Assembly (NCBI GenBank): GCA_947396885.1
Contig: CANDYH010000001.1
Location: 1 to 64,000 of the forward strand
Source of the DNA: Heligmosomoides polygyrus polygyrus
Lineage: Eukaryota; Nematoda; Chromadorea; Rhabditida; Heligmosomidae
Length of the DNA: 64,000 nucleotides
Reading direction: 5' to 3'
This document shows positions 1-11,835 of this stretch, in pieces (positions within the stretch are counted from its first letter, which is position 1; each line of letters opens with the position of its first letter). Made by a program: the position numbers and the translations under genes. The notes beneath the pieces are model-generated. The model made no database searches and was not told where the DNA came from. It was given only the letters and a program-made list of their open reading frames with translations.

Positions 1-925
1 TGCGTGGAGTACGATAGGTTACGGTAGGAGTGGATGAGAGGATCATGAGCCCGATACCTCTTTTACCCACACCTACCGTAGTCGACCGAGATTTTAAAGT
101 TTCGTCAAAGGATTATGAGGCGATCACCTAGGTTTGCTTATCAGTTTGGCTATTTCAACAACTGGTGCTAGAACAGAGAACTGGAGCGGAGAATGGCATG
201 AATTTCAGATGGATGAAACTCACTCAACTCCTATAAACAAAACACGCACTACATCAACAAGAGCTCAATTGAATTTGCCCAGTTTTTGCACATTCAAGGA
301 AGTTCATCGGAAGTCTAGTCGAGAATTGCAAGGCTGCACAGAAGTAACAAGCAACCGGAGTTAGGGGCCTTACCGCTGAATTATCCTCATTCGTTTATCT
401 CGCCGCCATGGTGATTTATGGACTTGTACTGCACTTGTCATGAAGAAAGGCACTGACTGAAAGCACACTAGGAGCAGAAAGAACGACATTTCACGCCAAA
501 AATGTATGAGCAGAGCTGTCGGTTAAAGTATGGGGGGGGGCAGCCTCTAACCGTTGGGTTTGTACATATGAGCCATCCTTTACTTCATGCAAAAGATCTC
601 CTGCTGATCCACCAGGCTCATGAGAAGTCGGGGAATTAGTTGGCCTAGAGGGATCAGCGCCATGCATTCAATGTTTGGATTCAGTCTACGCCAACTAAGC
701 CTTCCATTTCTCTCTCTAAGGTAGCAACATTTCCCAAGGACCACATTCCAATGGTATCCCGATGTTCTCTTTCAAAAAAAAAAAACGGGAGGAAACGTCA
801 CTAAGAGGGTGGTGAAATAGAAAACAAGAAGTCTTATGTTGGAAGGACCGTCATGGCGGTTTTTGTTTCTGTCTTGAAGACAATAACACGGAGCGCTGAA
901 TGTGCTGAAAGCGACCGAGACAAAC
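1..925. other. No gene recognised
   Basis: I see no coding region with a recognisable domain, splice pattern or RNA gene here. Short homopolymer runs occur near 532-540 and 775-783. The stretch ends at the TA target site of the mariner element. Confidence 0.4.
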
Positions 926-927
926 TA

Positions 928-2211
928 TTAGGTTGTAACGAAATAAATGGCACTGAACTACTGTAAATTTAAACAGTTAATATCTCGGCTTGTAGGCAAG
1001 TTTATTAATCGGAATAAAGCCCTCTGATTCTACGCATCTTTACCAACGTGACACAAGCTTTTTTTATCCCAAGTAGCATAAAAATCAGAAGTTCTGGAAT
1101 TGACGAAATCTCCGAAGGCACTTTCGGCATCCTGTTGGCATTTGAATACTTTCCCTACCAAGAAGTCGCCAAGATGCTTGAAGAAATAGTAGTCTGTTGG
1201 GGAGAGGTCGGGAGAAAACGGAGGATGTGGTAGAGTTTCAATGCTCAGCTCATTCAATTTCTGCAACGTCATTCGTGCTACATGGGGGCGAGCATTGTCG
1301 TGCAGAAGGAGAACTCGCCTTCGGTTTACCAAGGCCGGCCGGATATCCTTCAACTTTTTCATCATTTCTTCAATTTCAATGCAGTACTTCTCTGCCGTGA
1401 TGGATTCACCGGGAGGAGGAAGCTGTGGTGAATAATTCCCAGCAAACACCACCATACTGTCACCATTACTTTCTTTTGGTGCAATTCCGGCTTCGCAAAA
1501 ACCTTGGGGCTCTCATCGCTGTCCACCCACTGTGCCGATCGTCGCCTGTTGTCGTACATTATCCATTTCTCGTCACAGGTTACGATGCAATCAAGGAATG
1601 GGTCCGTTTCGTTCCGTAGAAGCAGTGCAGACGAGATCTCATATCGTCGGTTTCTCTGCTCCTCAGACAGCTCGTGAGGCACCCATCTTTCCAGCTTTTT
1701 GGTCTTTCCAATTTCCTTCAGATGCCGGGCGGCTGTGTTGGTACTGACGCCAAGAACCTTCGCTATCTCCCTAGTACCTTTGTGTGGATCCTCCTCTACC
1801 ACATCTCTCAGCTTGTCCTCATCAACATCACTATGCTTCCCACGACCTTCATGTTCTTCCAAGCTCTCATCTCCATTCCGGAACTTCTGATACCAACGAT
1901 ACGCCGTCCGAATTGTGGAACATCCTTGACCGAATGCGGCGTTGATCTTCTCGTCCGCCTCCTTAGCTGCCCAGCTTGAATTCATACAAGTAAATGCCTC
2001 GGATTACCCTTGTGTCCATCTGCGAAAAAGTCAATAAAAAAAAGTCAATACAGTTTTCCCACTTTTACATAGAAAATTTGGTAAACACCGGTAGAGCAAA
2101 GATTGCGCTTCTAAATGATATGCCACATGTTACGGTTTGTTCTTGATCAAACGCGTAAAGACGCGCCAAAAATTAGCGCAAGCCAGTGCCATTTAATTCG
2201 TTAGAACCTAA
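928..2211 (-). mobile_element. mariner transposon with intact terminal inverted repeats
   Basis: This 1284-bp element is bounded by 28-bp terminal inverted repeats (928-955 and 2184-2211) that match at 26 of 28 positions and begin TTAGGTT. A TA dinucleotide flanks each side (926-927 and 2212-2213), as expected for IS630-Tc1-mariner insertion. Its size, ends and minus-strand D,D34D transposase fit the mariner family. The layout recalls the bandit mariner described from the dog hookworm, but that link is from memory and not aligned. It carries one transposase gene broken by a frameshift, so this copy is probably not autonomous. Confidence 0.9.
1030..1985 (-). pseudogene. mariner transposase, frameshifted
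   Basis: The cut-and-paste transposase is read on the minus strand from an ATG at 1985. The first part (1985 to about 1430) has the N-terminal helix-turn-helix region (TAYRWYQKFRNGDE) and the first catalytic aspartate in the motif VTCDEKW. The frame then shifts near 1430-1450 and continues to 1030. The second part holds LLHDNARPH and SPDLSPTDYYFF, whose aspartates are separated by 34 residues, the mariner D34D signature. All three catalytic aspartates are therefore present. Apart from the frameshift the length (about 310 residues in two pieces) is close to the usual 340-350 of mariner. It could be a very recent lesion or a sequencing error. Confidence 0.88.
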
Positions 2212-2213
2212 TA

Positions 2214-3399
2214 TTTATGGTGCAGATACGAGGATACAACGTAACCATTTGAGGTCTTAGGTGCCCAACGCCGGTTAAGTCCTTTACCCCTGCGAGGTAA
2301 GTGAGCTGGTATCAGACATCTGTGAGGTGAAGAAAACACTCAAATGTTCGTCGCATGACCTCTAACCCACGTTCGGTCGATGTATATGTCTCACCAGTGC
2401 GGCCGACTGAACGGCGTTTTTAATACGGTTTAGATATTCTTTATCTGTTTTAAACTCTATCCATCGGCCAATATCTGGCCAATACGTACTCGATTCGCAT
2501 GTCAACCGCGAATAAAAATCGATTAATCCGATCGATAGTAGTCAACGTATAGTGTAGGTGTTTTTTGCTTGTGATGAGTTGTATCCACTAGCCAGCATGT
2601 GTTTACGTCGTTCCTACCTTGAACAGCTGCCAATCGAGATGTGAACCTCTCCCTGCGGCTGCTGCGATGGATGGAGAAATAGTCAGATTGACAGAGTATC
2701 TTTTATATAGTTGTTAAATTTATGACATAATTAGCTTTTTATATATTGTCAGATCTTCTTTTAAATACTATTCCGATTCTTCAACAGAACTCGCGTTAAC
2801 CATTGGAGTAAAAGTGAAGAATTGTCTCCCGTTTTCCGTAAGATCGAATTTTGTCAACTCGTAAACTTTATCAGAACCTACATATCAATGGTGATGAACT
2901 GCTAACGCAAATATATCACGACCATAAGAACCTATACTTCTGGAGCCGACGAATTCGCACAGGTAGGCGTCATCATAGGTGCGGCGATTAATCTGCACCT
3001 TTCATAAAGGACTAAGAAAACACTTGGTGAAATGGCTTTGCTTCTGGAAAGGCTGGCTGTGTATGATAAATGTGAAAGGTATTAGCGAATCTGTATGGCC
3101 TTTGGAGAGTCGATTTCTAAACCTATGGGCGAACATAGATTATCGCTAAACCTTTTCATGTCTTCTGAGCAAACTTCTTACTGGACTTACTGCTTTTGCT
3201 AGCAGTTCTTTTTCGACTCGGAAATGCTCTATGCTGTGTAGTCTTATGGATCTTCTTACTGAGCATGAGAAATCCACAGTGACCACCACAAAATTCGTCT
3301 TTGAAAACGATTAATGGAAGCGGTAGGGCAATATACCACACAGTTTGTTTTCGGACGTCAAAAAATGTTCACTTCCTATCGAGGCTGACATAATGTACT
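2214..3399. other. No gene recognised
   Basis: This intergenic stretch lies between the mariner and the LTR retrotransposon. I see no supported exon, RNA gene or repeat structure in it. Confidence 0.35.
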
Positions 3400-3404
3400 G
3401 TCAA

Positions 3405-3598
3405 TGTTGAGGAAAGAATGATCACATGTTACAGTGCCAATGATAGTTGATATGGAATGCCATTGTTGTTGATCTGTGACTATCAAACTAATCAATCAGG
3501 CGGCCCTGTGGGCCCTATATAAGGCTGTCGTTCTCATGCAGGTAGCTCAGTGTTCTTCTGTCTAATAAACCTGTATTCACGCCGTCGGATCTTCTACG
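3405..3598 (+). repeat. 5' LTR of the gypsy element
   Basis: This is the 194-bp 5' long terminal repeat starting TGTTGAGG. It contains a TATA-like box (CTATATAAG, about 3516-3524) and an AATAAA polyadenylation signal (about 3564-3569), the expected promoter and terminator parts of an LTR. It ends CG where the 3' copy ends CA, one of about ten differences. Confidence 0.92.
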
Positions 3599-4640
3599 GT
3601 GGCGATCAGGACCTACAATCGACTGCCGTCAACACCAACAGGTTGGTCGTCAACAGCCACCACTCCAGCTTCCACGTCGTCAGAAGCCGCCCCTCCGCCA
3701 TGGTTGGCAGCAATGCTGTCGGTACTCCAAAAGCAGAACCAGCAGATGGTTTCTATGATGGAGAAGCTGCTGGAAAACAAAGCTGCTCCAACCACACCGC
3801 CTGCCGTACTCCTCCCCGCACCCGGCCCATACGGCAACCTCGTCGGAGACCTACCCACCTTCTGTTACGACGACAACGACGATACCACCTTCAAGGACTG
3901 GTTCAGGCGATATGGACCAGTCATCAATGATCGAGGTTCGCTGCTGCCTGACGAACACAATCGCAACCTGTTGCTGTACAAGCTCGACAGACACGCGTAT
4001 AAAACCTATTCCGAATACGTTCTACCACAAGAGCCACGACATATCGACTTGGCTGCTACTGTGGACAAGCTGACCAAACTACTCGGAGCGAAGCAGACGT
4101 TGATTCGACGCCGTTTCGAGTTCCTGCAGTCAACATGCGAGCCGTTGACTGCGTCACACGTCCCCTATCGAGAATTCAGCAACAAAATAAAGAAGTCCCC
4201 TATCGAGACTTCAGCAACAAAATAAAGAAGAAGTTCGACGATGCTTCAATGAAAGACGTCGACGACGATTCTCTAAAATTTCTAGTATTCTTATCAGGAC
4301 TAACCGACCCATCCCACTCTGACGTCCGGCTCCGACTGCTGAATCGTCTCAATTGCTTGAAGGAAGACGATGCATCACCCTCCCTAGACGACTTCTTAAA
4401 CGACTGCGAAACCTTCGTCGCCCTCAGATCCGACAATCGCACGATGGAATCCAAAGAGGTGAATGCTGCACATTACATCAAGGTAAGCGGAATGCATAGA
4501 CGGCGTCCATCTCGGAACGTGAGGTTCCGCCACCGATCGACATCAAGAGAGCCACTTCAGGAACCAACTTCGACTTCTACCACCAAAAGGACACGTTTTT
4601 CTTCAAGAAAGTCGAGATTCCGACAACGAAATATTTGTTG
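3599..4640 (+). pseudogene. gag-like region of the gypsy element
   Basis: The first open stretch (3599-4225) has a proline- and alanine-rich start, a glutamine/methionine-rich helix (LQKQNQQMVSMMEKLLENK) and the motif TFKDWFRRY, typical of gag proteins of nematode gypsy elements. The first in-frame ATG lies about 38 codons in, so the real start is uncertain. A 35-bp tandem duplication (copies beginning at 4161 and 4196) shifts the frame, and gag continues from about 4200 in the next frame. No clear CCHC zinc knuckle is visible; a cysteine pair lies near 4636. Confidence 0.75.
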
Positions 4641-7560
4641 CAATAACGCGTCATCAACGACACAGAATGCACGCACCTACCTGAAAGTGGAAATAAACGG
4701 ATTTTCCACTAGCCTCCAGCTGGACACTGGGTCCGACGTAACCATTTCGTGTCGAACATGGAGCGAGATGGGATCCCCAACCATCAGTCGTGCTGCTGTA
4801 CCGGTCAAGACAGCCGACGGATCACCAATGCACATCATTGGACTATTCAAGGCAAACTTTACCATATTTGACCGTCACCGGAGAGTCACAACGGGACAAG
4901 GAAACTGCAACGTCACCGAGGCAACTGACCTGCTCGGACTAGAATGGTGCGTCGAAATGGGGCAGTATCACCAGCTTAAGGAGCAATTCCACTGTGAACT
5001 AGCCACAGGCGCACTCACTGACATCCGGAACGAAACGGTCGCCTTCATAAAACGTAGTTTTGCTGAAGTATTCCTGCCTGGCCTTGGACACTGCACAAAG
5101 GCAAAAGCAAAGCTATTTCTTTGACCTGACGCCCAGCCTGTCTATCGTCAGAGGCGTCCTGTACCATTTGCTTCCCAGTCCAGCGTCGATATGGAAATCG
5201 ACAGACTTCTCGCTGAAAATGTTCTGTCGCCAGTTGACCACTCCAACTGGGCAGCTCCTGTAGTGATCGTGAAGAACAGGAATGGATCAATTCGTCTCTG
5301 TGCAGACTTCTCCACTGGACTCAACAACGCTTTGATGCTCCATCTGCACCCGTTGCCTACGACCGAAGAAATACTCACGAAAGTCAACGGTGGTGAGCTT
5401 TTTTCTCAAATCGATCTAGCGGATGCCTATCTTCAGATCGAAGTGGAAGACGAATCGAAGGAGCTACTCACTATAAACACACCTCGCGGTCTGTTCCGCT
5501 ACAACCGCTTGCCGTTCGGGGTGAAGTCAGCTCCCGAAATCTTCCAACAGATTATCGACTCAATGATATCCGGACTTCATGGAGTGGCAGCTTACCTGGA
5601 CGACATCATCGTGAACGGAAGGACAATGGAAGAACATCGCAGAAATTTGGAAGCACTATTCAAATGAATCCACGATTACGGATTCCGTATTTGACTGCAG
5701 AAGTGCCATTTTATGATGACAGAAATCAATTATCTCGGCGTCATCATAGACAAGAATGGACGTCGCCCTAACCCGGGAAAAAATCAGGTCCATCACTGAA
5801 ATGCCACGGCCCTAAAACGTGGCACAACTCCGATCATTCTTAGGAATGATAAACTACTACGGCACGTTTGTCAATGAAATGCACAGACTACGTTCCCCAC
5901 TAGACGTACTGCTCAAGAAAGATGCTGAATTCAAGAGGTCACTTGAACAAGAAGAAGCCTTCAAGCGAACCAAGTAAGTTATTGCCTCGCCTCTACTCCT
6001 CACCCACTACGATCCCAAGTTGGAAATCGTGGTAGCAGCTGATGCATCCGACTACGGCATTGGAGCAGTAATCGCACAACGGTTCAAGGACGGCACAGAA
6101 AAAGCGATATGTAATGCTAGTCGACGTCTAAACGAATCGGAGAAAAAGTACGGCCAAATAGAAAAAGAATGACTTGCACTTGTCTTCGCCGTACGTAAGT
6201 TCCACCGCTACCTGATGGGACAACACTTCACACTGCTGACGGACCACAAGCCGCTATTGACTATTTTCGGAAGCAAGCAAGGTGTTCCGACTTACACCTT
6301 GTATCGGCGTCGTTCCGAAGCACTCATTTCCTCGTCCGTTTCCGAACTCTGAAACATTTGAGGTTGCAAGCTAATTTCATCGGAAGAGAAGAACAAACAG
6401 GCTCACTGGTTGTCCTTAACCTTCTAGTTTTCTTCAAGAATCGACTAATCGACTTCTGCGGTGGTCGCTGATTCTGATGGGCTTAGATTTCCAGATCGAG
6501 TACAGACGGAGAGTGGACTTCGGTCAAGCGGATGCGTTGTCCCGACTGATCACAGTCCACAGAGGACCTTGTCATCGCCACGGCAACAAGAGAAGCGGAA
6601 GCCACCTGTCGTTCCGTGCGCAAAATCCTGCCCGTCAATATGGATAAGGTCGCTGGAGAAAGCGCACAAGATGAAACACTTCGCAAGGTGATGGACTGCG
6701 TGCGAGCGGATTCTTGGCCAACAAGGTCATCTCCTGAAATAGCACGTTACGCCAGCCTTCGCCAATCACTATCGTTGGAGAACGATTGCCTTTTTTTTGA
6801 ACCCCGAATCGTCATCCCGAAGAGTCTCCAGTATCGAGTACTGAATCTGCTGCATGACGGACATCCCGGAATCACAAAGATGAAGATGCTCGCCAGATCT
6901 TGTGTATACTGGACTAATATCACAAAGGATACCGAAAACTGCGTGCGAGGATGTCGAAGCTGTCAAGAAGCAGCAATAGAGCCTAGAAAAGCGACTCTTT
7001 TCTCTTGGCCAATGGAAACGGAACCGTGAGTAAGAATTCACATCGACTTTGCTGGACCAGTAAACGGGAGGATGTTCCTCATTGTGGTCGATGCCTTCTC
7101 TAAATGGCCTAAAGTAATCGAAATGAAATCAACAACGGCTAAGGCCACAATTCGCCAGCTTTCCTGACTCTTCGCTCAGTTCGGGAATCCGAAAACACTA
7201 GTGTCTGACAATGGAAGTCAGTTCACCTCAAGGGAGTTTGCCGACTTCTGCGAAATCAACGGCATCGAACATGTCCGATCGCCGCCGTTTCACCCTCAAT
7301 CAGATGGATAGGTCGAGCGCTTCGTAGATACTTTCAAAAGAACGATGCGAAAGTTGGAAAGCGAGGAAATGGGCACTTCAAAAATTCTTGGCAGTGTATA
7401 GGAGAACGCCGTGTCCATCATCACCAAACGGACGATCTCCAGCCGGAATTTTTTTTGCAGAGGAAGATTCGATCACCATTGTCTCTGCTGACCCAACCAA
7501 CAACTCGGAACACGGCGAGAAACTACCCCATGTAAGAGCAATTCAACCGCCACCACGGGG
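4641..7560 (+). pseudogene. pol region: protease, reverse transcriptase, RNase H, integrase
   Basis: The protease (about 4681-4900) has the active-site motif LDTGSD. The same frame runs through one stop at 5122-5124 into reverse transcriptase (5191-5667) with LFSQIDLADAY, LPFGVKSAPE and the catalytic YLDD box. RNase H follows (about 5990-6290) with the motifs [11 protein letters not shown] and LLTDHKPL. Integrase has an HHCC-type zinc-binding region (about 6840-6975) and a DDE core with IDFAGPV and [11 protein letters not shown] (about 7030-7330). At least six stops or frameshifts separate these blocks. The domain set is complete, so the copy decayed after insertion and did not lose modules. 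Confidence 0.88.
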
Positions 7561-8025
7561 CTAGACCCAGAACCTTCGCTTCAGGCGAAGTACTATGGGT
7601 GCGCGAGTACGGAAGGCACCAAAGCAAATGGACACCAGGAAGGATCGTTTCCCGTCATGGCAAAGCTGTATATGATGTACTTGTGGATTGCACTATCCAG
7701 AAACGCCACACAAATCAACTGCGTCACAATATCCAGCAAGACCTCGGTGAAACAACAGCCAATTTGGACGACCGACCATTTGGATGGACATGTTCACAAC
7801 TACGTCATCTCCTACGACAGCCAATACAACGGAGCAGCCGGCAGCGTCGGAACCAGGGAATGGATCGGAGCCGGAGACGACGGTACAAGCAGAACAACGA
7901 CCTCAGCGCGAGCGACGACCACCATGCCGGCTACAAGTGGACCCATCATTACGATCATATACATAGGTTATCAGATGAATCAGTTGTGCTGTTTCAACTT
8001 TACAATGTTCATCTTAGGAGGGAGG

Positions 8026-8219
8026 TGTTGAGGAAAGAATGATCAGATGTTACAGTGCCAATGATAGTTGATATGGAATGCCATTGTTGTTGATCTGTGA
8101 TTATCAAACTAATCAATCAGGCGGCCCTGTGGGCCCTATATAAGCCTCTCGTTCTCACACCGGTAGTTCAGTGTTCTTCTGTCTAATAAACCTGTCTTCA
8201 CGCCGTCGGATCTTCTACA
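8026..8219 (+). repeat. 3' LTR of the gypsy element
   Basis: This 194-bp copy of the LTR begins TG and ends CA. It is preceded by a polypurine tract, the site where plus-strand DNA synthesis starts. It is followed by the GTCAA target duplication at 8220-8224. Confidence 0.92.
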
Positions 8220-8224
8220 GTCAA

Positions 8225-9487
8225 GAAATTAGGCGTAGCAGTTGAGGAAAATAAGGATGTATTTCCTATTCAACCAAGCGTCTTTCTAGTCGTGAACCAA
8301 GTCATGTGTGCTAAATTCAAGGTATTTTCTTTCTCCGTTCACAGGTTAATGCTTGAGGTATAATTGAATCTGAAAGCATATCTCTTGATCTATTTCAGCA
8401 GCGGTTCAAGCTGAATTTTCCCTACAAACGGGATTAAAATCATATCAATTAACAAGTGATATCTGCTACCCATTTACGGCTTTCTTAGAATAGAAAATTC
8501 TGACTTCCTGTATCTAATACTTGGTAACAAGATCTGCATGTGTGCTGTTCCAATGCGACTCTGTCCCTCTGATTTGTACTCGTAGTGGCACCATCAATTT
8601 TGATCTCTTGAATGAAAACATCGTAAATAGTAACTTTTGTTGGTCAGAAAAAGAACGTTACGGAAACTTGGGATTTTCAAGCATTTTAAATGATTTGACA
8701 TTTTATTGAAGCCAAGCGCAAGTTTCAAATGATATTTTTAGTTAATTAATTTGTACTATCTGCCTTTTTCGTTATTGTTGAGTCATTAGCGATGTGCTAC
8801 ATTGTTTTCTTTTATATGAGTGATATAACAGAGTTTTTGAGTGTTCAGCTTTTTAATATCTCCCTTCTGCAGGTGTGATAGACTTATAACTTAAAACTAG
8901 AATACAGTGCTGCTTCTAAAAGTCTCAAATCTTAGATATAGATAGTGGAACATACTGTAGCAAAATCCTGCATTATTTTTGGACCAACAATATAGTAGAG
9001 AACTTGCGCCTTCCGGCTAGCACCTGTTCTCAAGCAGGGGCACTCATTCTAAGAGTGGAAGAATCAAAAGATTTTAGGAATTTATCATGTTATTAAAAAG
9101 TGCTCGATGAGCAACTCTATGAGCATTCGGTGCTTTAACATAATTTGCTTCCGAATCGGATCGCTTTTTTGCTTCTAAACTTTGGATTGCAACAAAACTA
9201 ACCCATGGTAGGGAGCTGTGATGGTCTAGACTTTTCCTTATACTCCACCAGACTAGCATTGATCTGTGATCCCCCTTTCGCGAGGATGACCACAGAAATT
9301 TTTTGCAAACATCTGTGCTTCAATTTGTTTCTCAATGAAAAGAGCCGACACGTCGAAAGCGTCAACTCGTATGGACAGATTACCGCTTTTCGACCTTGTC
9401 GTCACTTCATAATCTGTGGAGGTGTGGAGGATTGCGACAATGAGTTTCCTCAACAACAAGCATTCAGGCAACGTCGTTCTCACAATT
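8225..9487. other. No gene recognised
   Basis: This is AT-rich sequence between the gypsy element and the piggyBac-like MITE. No exon, RNA or repeat structure could be supported. Confidence 0.35.
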
Positions 9488-9491
9488 CTAA

Positions 9492-10079
9492 CCCATTGAC
9501 GACCGCGCGGGTCAATTTCGACCTGTAGTTTTTCTGACGCGTGAGACCACGCGGGCCGATTTCGGCCCGCGGTTATAAAACTCTTCGCTACGGCCAATTT
9601 CTCGCTTTTTCATAGTTTACGAGTAATCATTAGATATGTTGGATCCTAGCAATGTACTGTGGTCCGGTAGTCATTTAATTCTAAGCACTGGTTTAAATAA
9701 ATAATCAGCACCACACACTATTCAAAGATTAGCACTGTTCACAAACAAATACTCACATCTTGTAAAAATGGTCATGCAGAAAAATAACTAGCAAAAATTT
9801 TGAAAACAGTCTAGACAAAAATATGCCAAACACCTGCTACATCGTGTGGTACCACCTTATTTGCATATTTCGTGGCAAACGTGGGCCCTTTCCTTTGCAG
9901 ACCTCCTTACAGGAACAAAAACATCTTTCATGGTTTGCCTCAAACCAGTTTCGGCCTTCTTCAGTATGTGGTTAACCCTTGGAGAGGGAGATTCGTTCGG
10001 AATATCGTGAAGCAGTGTTTCCGGCGTCCGTGCGGTCCCACGCGCAAGACACGCGATTTGCCGCGCGGTCGTCAATGGT
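9492..10079. mobile_element. piggyBac-like MITE (candidate)
   Basis: The ends are inverted repeats of about 20 bp starting CCCATTGACGACCGCGCGG on the left and its near complement on the right. The right end is followed by TTAA (10080-10083) and the left end is preceded by CTAA (9488-9491), a one-base change from TTAA. TTAA insertion and CCC-type ends are typical of piggyBac elements. The 588-bp interior has no transposase, so it would be non-autonomous. Subterminal GC-rich palindromes (for example GGGCCGATTTCGGCCC near 9558-9573) add hairpin potential. Confidence 0.6.
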
Positions 10080-10083
10080 TTAA

Positions 10084-10493
10084 CACCCGGTATCAAACAT
10101 GAAGTGTGAAAGCGATACGGTGGCCAACCTAGAACAGAAACCAAAACAACACAGCAAACTTACGAGCAAGGCAAGGTGGGTAAATAAGCAAGCGAGAGAG
10201 GACTTCTGAGGTACGAACACATGCAATGTACCCAGAGGAAGATGTGCTTCAACCAGAGCAGAATTCTTGTATCACTGACGACCAAAACAAGGTTAACGGC
10301 TAGCGCGCAAACACCAAACATTGTTCATTCAAAATAAGACAGACATTTCACTTTCCATTTGCGGCGGACCAGTCGGAGTGGGTAGAAGCGGGATCTGAAT
10401 TTCTTGTGCTTGCAGACGAGTGCTCAAGCTCCAGACGGAAAACGTTAAAAGAAGCACAGCAGTGGTTAATGTGGCCAAGTAGTAAGAATGTTG
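10084..10493. other. No gene recognised
   Basis: I see no supported exon, RNA gene or repeat in this stretch. Confidence 0.3.
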
Positions 10494-10495
10494 TA

Positions 10496-11002
10496 CAGGG
10501 TGCACCAAAATAACGTGTACAAGATCTTTTTATCATAATTATAAAACAACCAACAATTCGAAGAAACGACGACAAATTTACAACAACACAAACATTAAGG
10601 TACACCATCTTAAAGTGGTTTCGAAGTGGCCTTCCTTGAAGTGGATGCAAAGGACCAAACGTTTCGCGAAGTTTGGGAGCGATGGGCCGCAGGTCGTGGC
10701 TGGGAACAGATTCTGTTTGCAGATGTGAGGCTGTTCAACGTGGAGCAGGCGTACAATCGCCAAAATGATGAGATCTGGTCTGCAGAGGCTCCAAGCAGCT
10801 CTGCTGTCGTCGAACACCGCCAGAACCCACAATCGGTCATGGTTTGGGGAATCATCCCTCTGGCAGAACCCCTCTGGTTTTTGTGGATAAAGGAGTGACA
10901 ATCGAAAAAGATGTGCACCAGCGAGACATTCTCGAGTCCGTAGTTCTTCCTTGTCCAGTGGTACCCATTGGACGTTCTAACAGGACTCTGTATCCGTACA
11001 TA
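10496..11002 (+). mobile_element. Tc1-like element, 5' part only
   Basis: The element starts at a TA (10494-10495) with CAGGGTGCACCAAAATAACG, closely matching the terminal repeat of the element at 44668. A plus-strand transposase remnant runs from about 10626 to 10960 with the catalytic-type motif FADVRLF, then PQSVMVWG and DILESVVLPC. The sequence stops at a TA (11001-11002) where a different element begins, and the missing transposase end and right terminal repeat are not found downstream. It is a 5' fragment interrupted or truncated by that insertion. Confidence 0.75.
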
Positions 11003-11835
11003 CAGTACCGGACATGTCTTTTGGTCATTGGCCGAAAAAGCCGCGCCGGCCAACATAGGCCGCTTTGGAGCGTTCCAAAGCGGCCTTTTTGAATAACTCC
11101 TTTAGAAATAAAATACTTGTGAAAATAAACATATATGTTTGAACTCAGCAGCTTAAGCTTTATCTATACAAATCTCAGCAGAGTTGAACAATGCATATAG
11201 GCCGCGGCGCGACAACCTGTAGAGCGAGCGTTTGGGGAGTTTTGTCGGAAATTTCCAGCCGTACTAATCAGAAATTGCTCTAAGACTGTCCAGATTGCAT
11301 TTAGAATTCGCCGTGAACAATGCATACAGAATCGGACCTACCAATCGAGACAACTTGTAGAGCGGCCGTTTGGGGAGTTGTATCGGAAATTCCCAGCCGT
11401 CCTAGGCGGAGGACAGCGGTGAAGTTTCTTCCGCCCTTACTCGCTCTCATTTGAGTTTTCGACAGTTCCAATGGAGCCGTTCTGTTCAGCTTGAAAAGCT
11501 CTGTCGAACGGTGTCACTCTCAATCAATTCCGAAAACATCGATTTTTTGACAATATCGCATCAAAGGTGAGGCAGCCCAAGGCCGTAGCAGAAGGACAAT
11601 GACGTCATCGAAAAACGATATTTTTGAACCGTGCCAGGTTTGACACCATTCGATAGAGCCTTTCGTAGTGAATTGTATGATGTTACTGCTAGCAACAAGA
11701 ACTGTAATCTGAGCGAGTAAGAGCGCGGAGAAAATCGACCGATGTTGTGCTAAATTGGACTCGCAGGCGTGTTCTGAGCGCAATAACTCTGCCACGTTTA
11801 AATCTTTCCGGCTGCAACTTGTGGATATTGTAAAC
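11003..11835 (+). mobile_element. Fold-back family fragment (same family as 48537-52192)
   Basis: It begins after a TA with CAGTACCGGACATG. It shares extended similarity with the left arm of the large palindrome at 48537: the terminal GCCGAAAAAGCCGC segment, tandem units containing CAATGCATATAGG and TTTGGGGAGTTTT, and the segment around TCGATTTTTTGACAA and GATGACGTCATCGAAA (about 11538-11610). The right half and right terminus are missing. No coding capacity is evident, so it depends on an outside transposase. Confidence 0.7.

Larger units (their letters stand above)
3405..8219 (+). mobile_element. Ty3/gypsy LTR retrotransposon, complete structure, decayed coding
   Basis: This 4815-bp element has two 194-bp LTRs that differ at about 10 positions (about 95 percent identity) and is flanked by the 5-bp target duplication GTCAA (3400-3404 and 8220-8224). 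The order of domains is gag, aspartic protease, reverse transcriptase, RNase H, integrase, which is the Ty3/gypsy order. A purine-rich tract (8016-8025) sits directly before the 3' LTR, and a primer-binding-like TGGCGATC follows the 5' LTR. There are several in-frame stops and frameshifts, so this copy cannot make a full polyprotein. The intact target duplication and LTR pair show a single undisturbed insertion. Confidence 0.93.
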
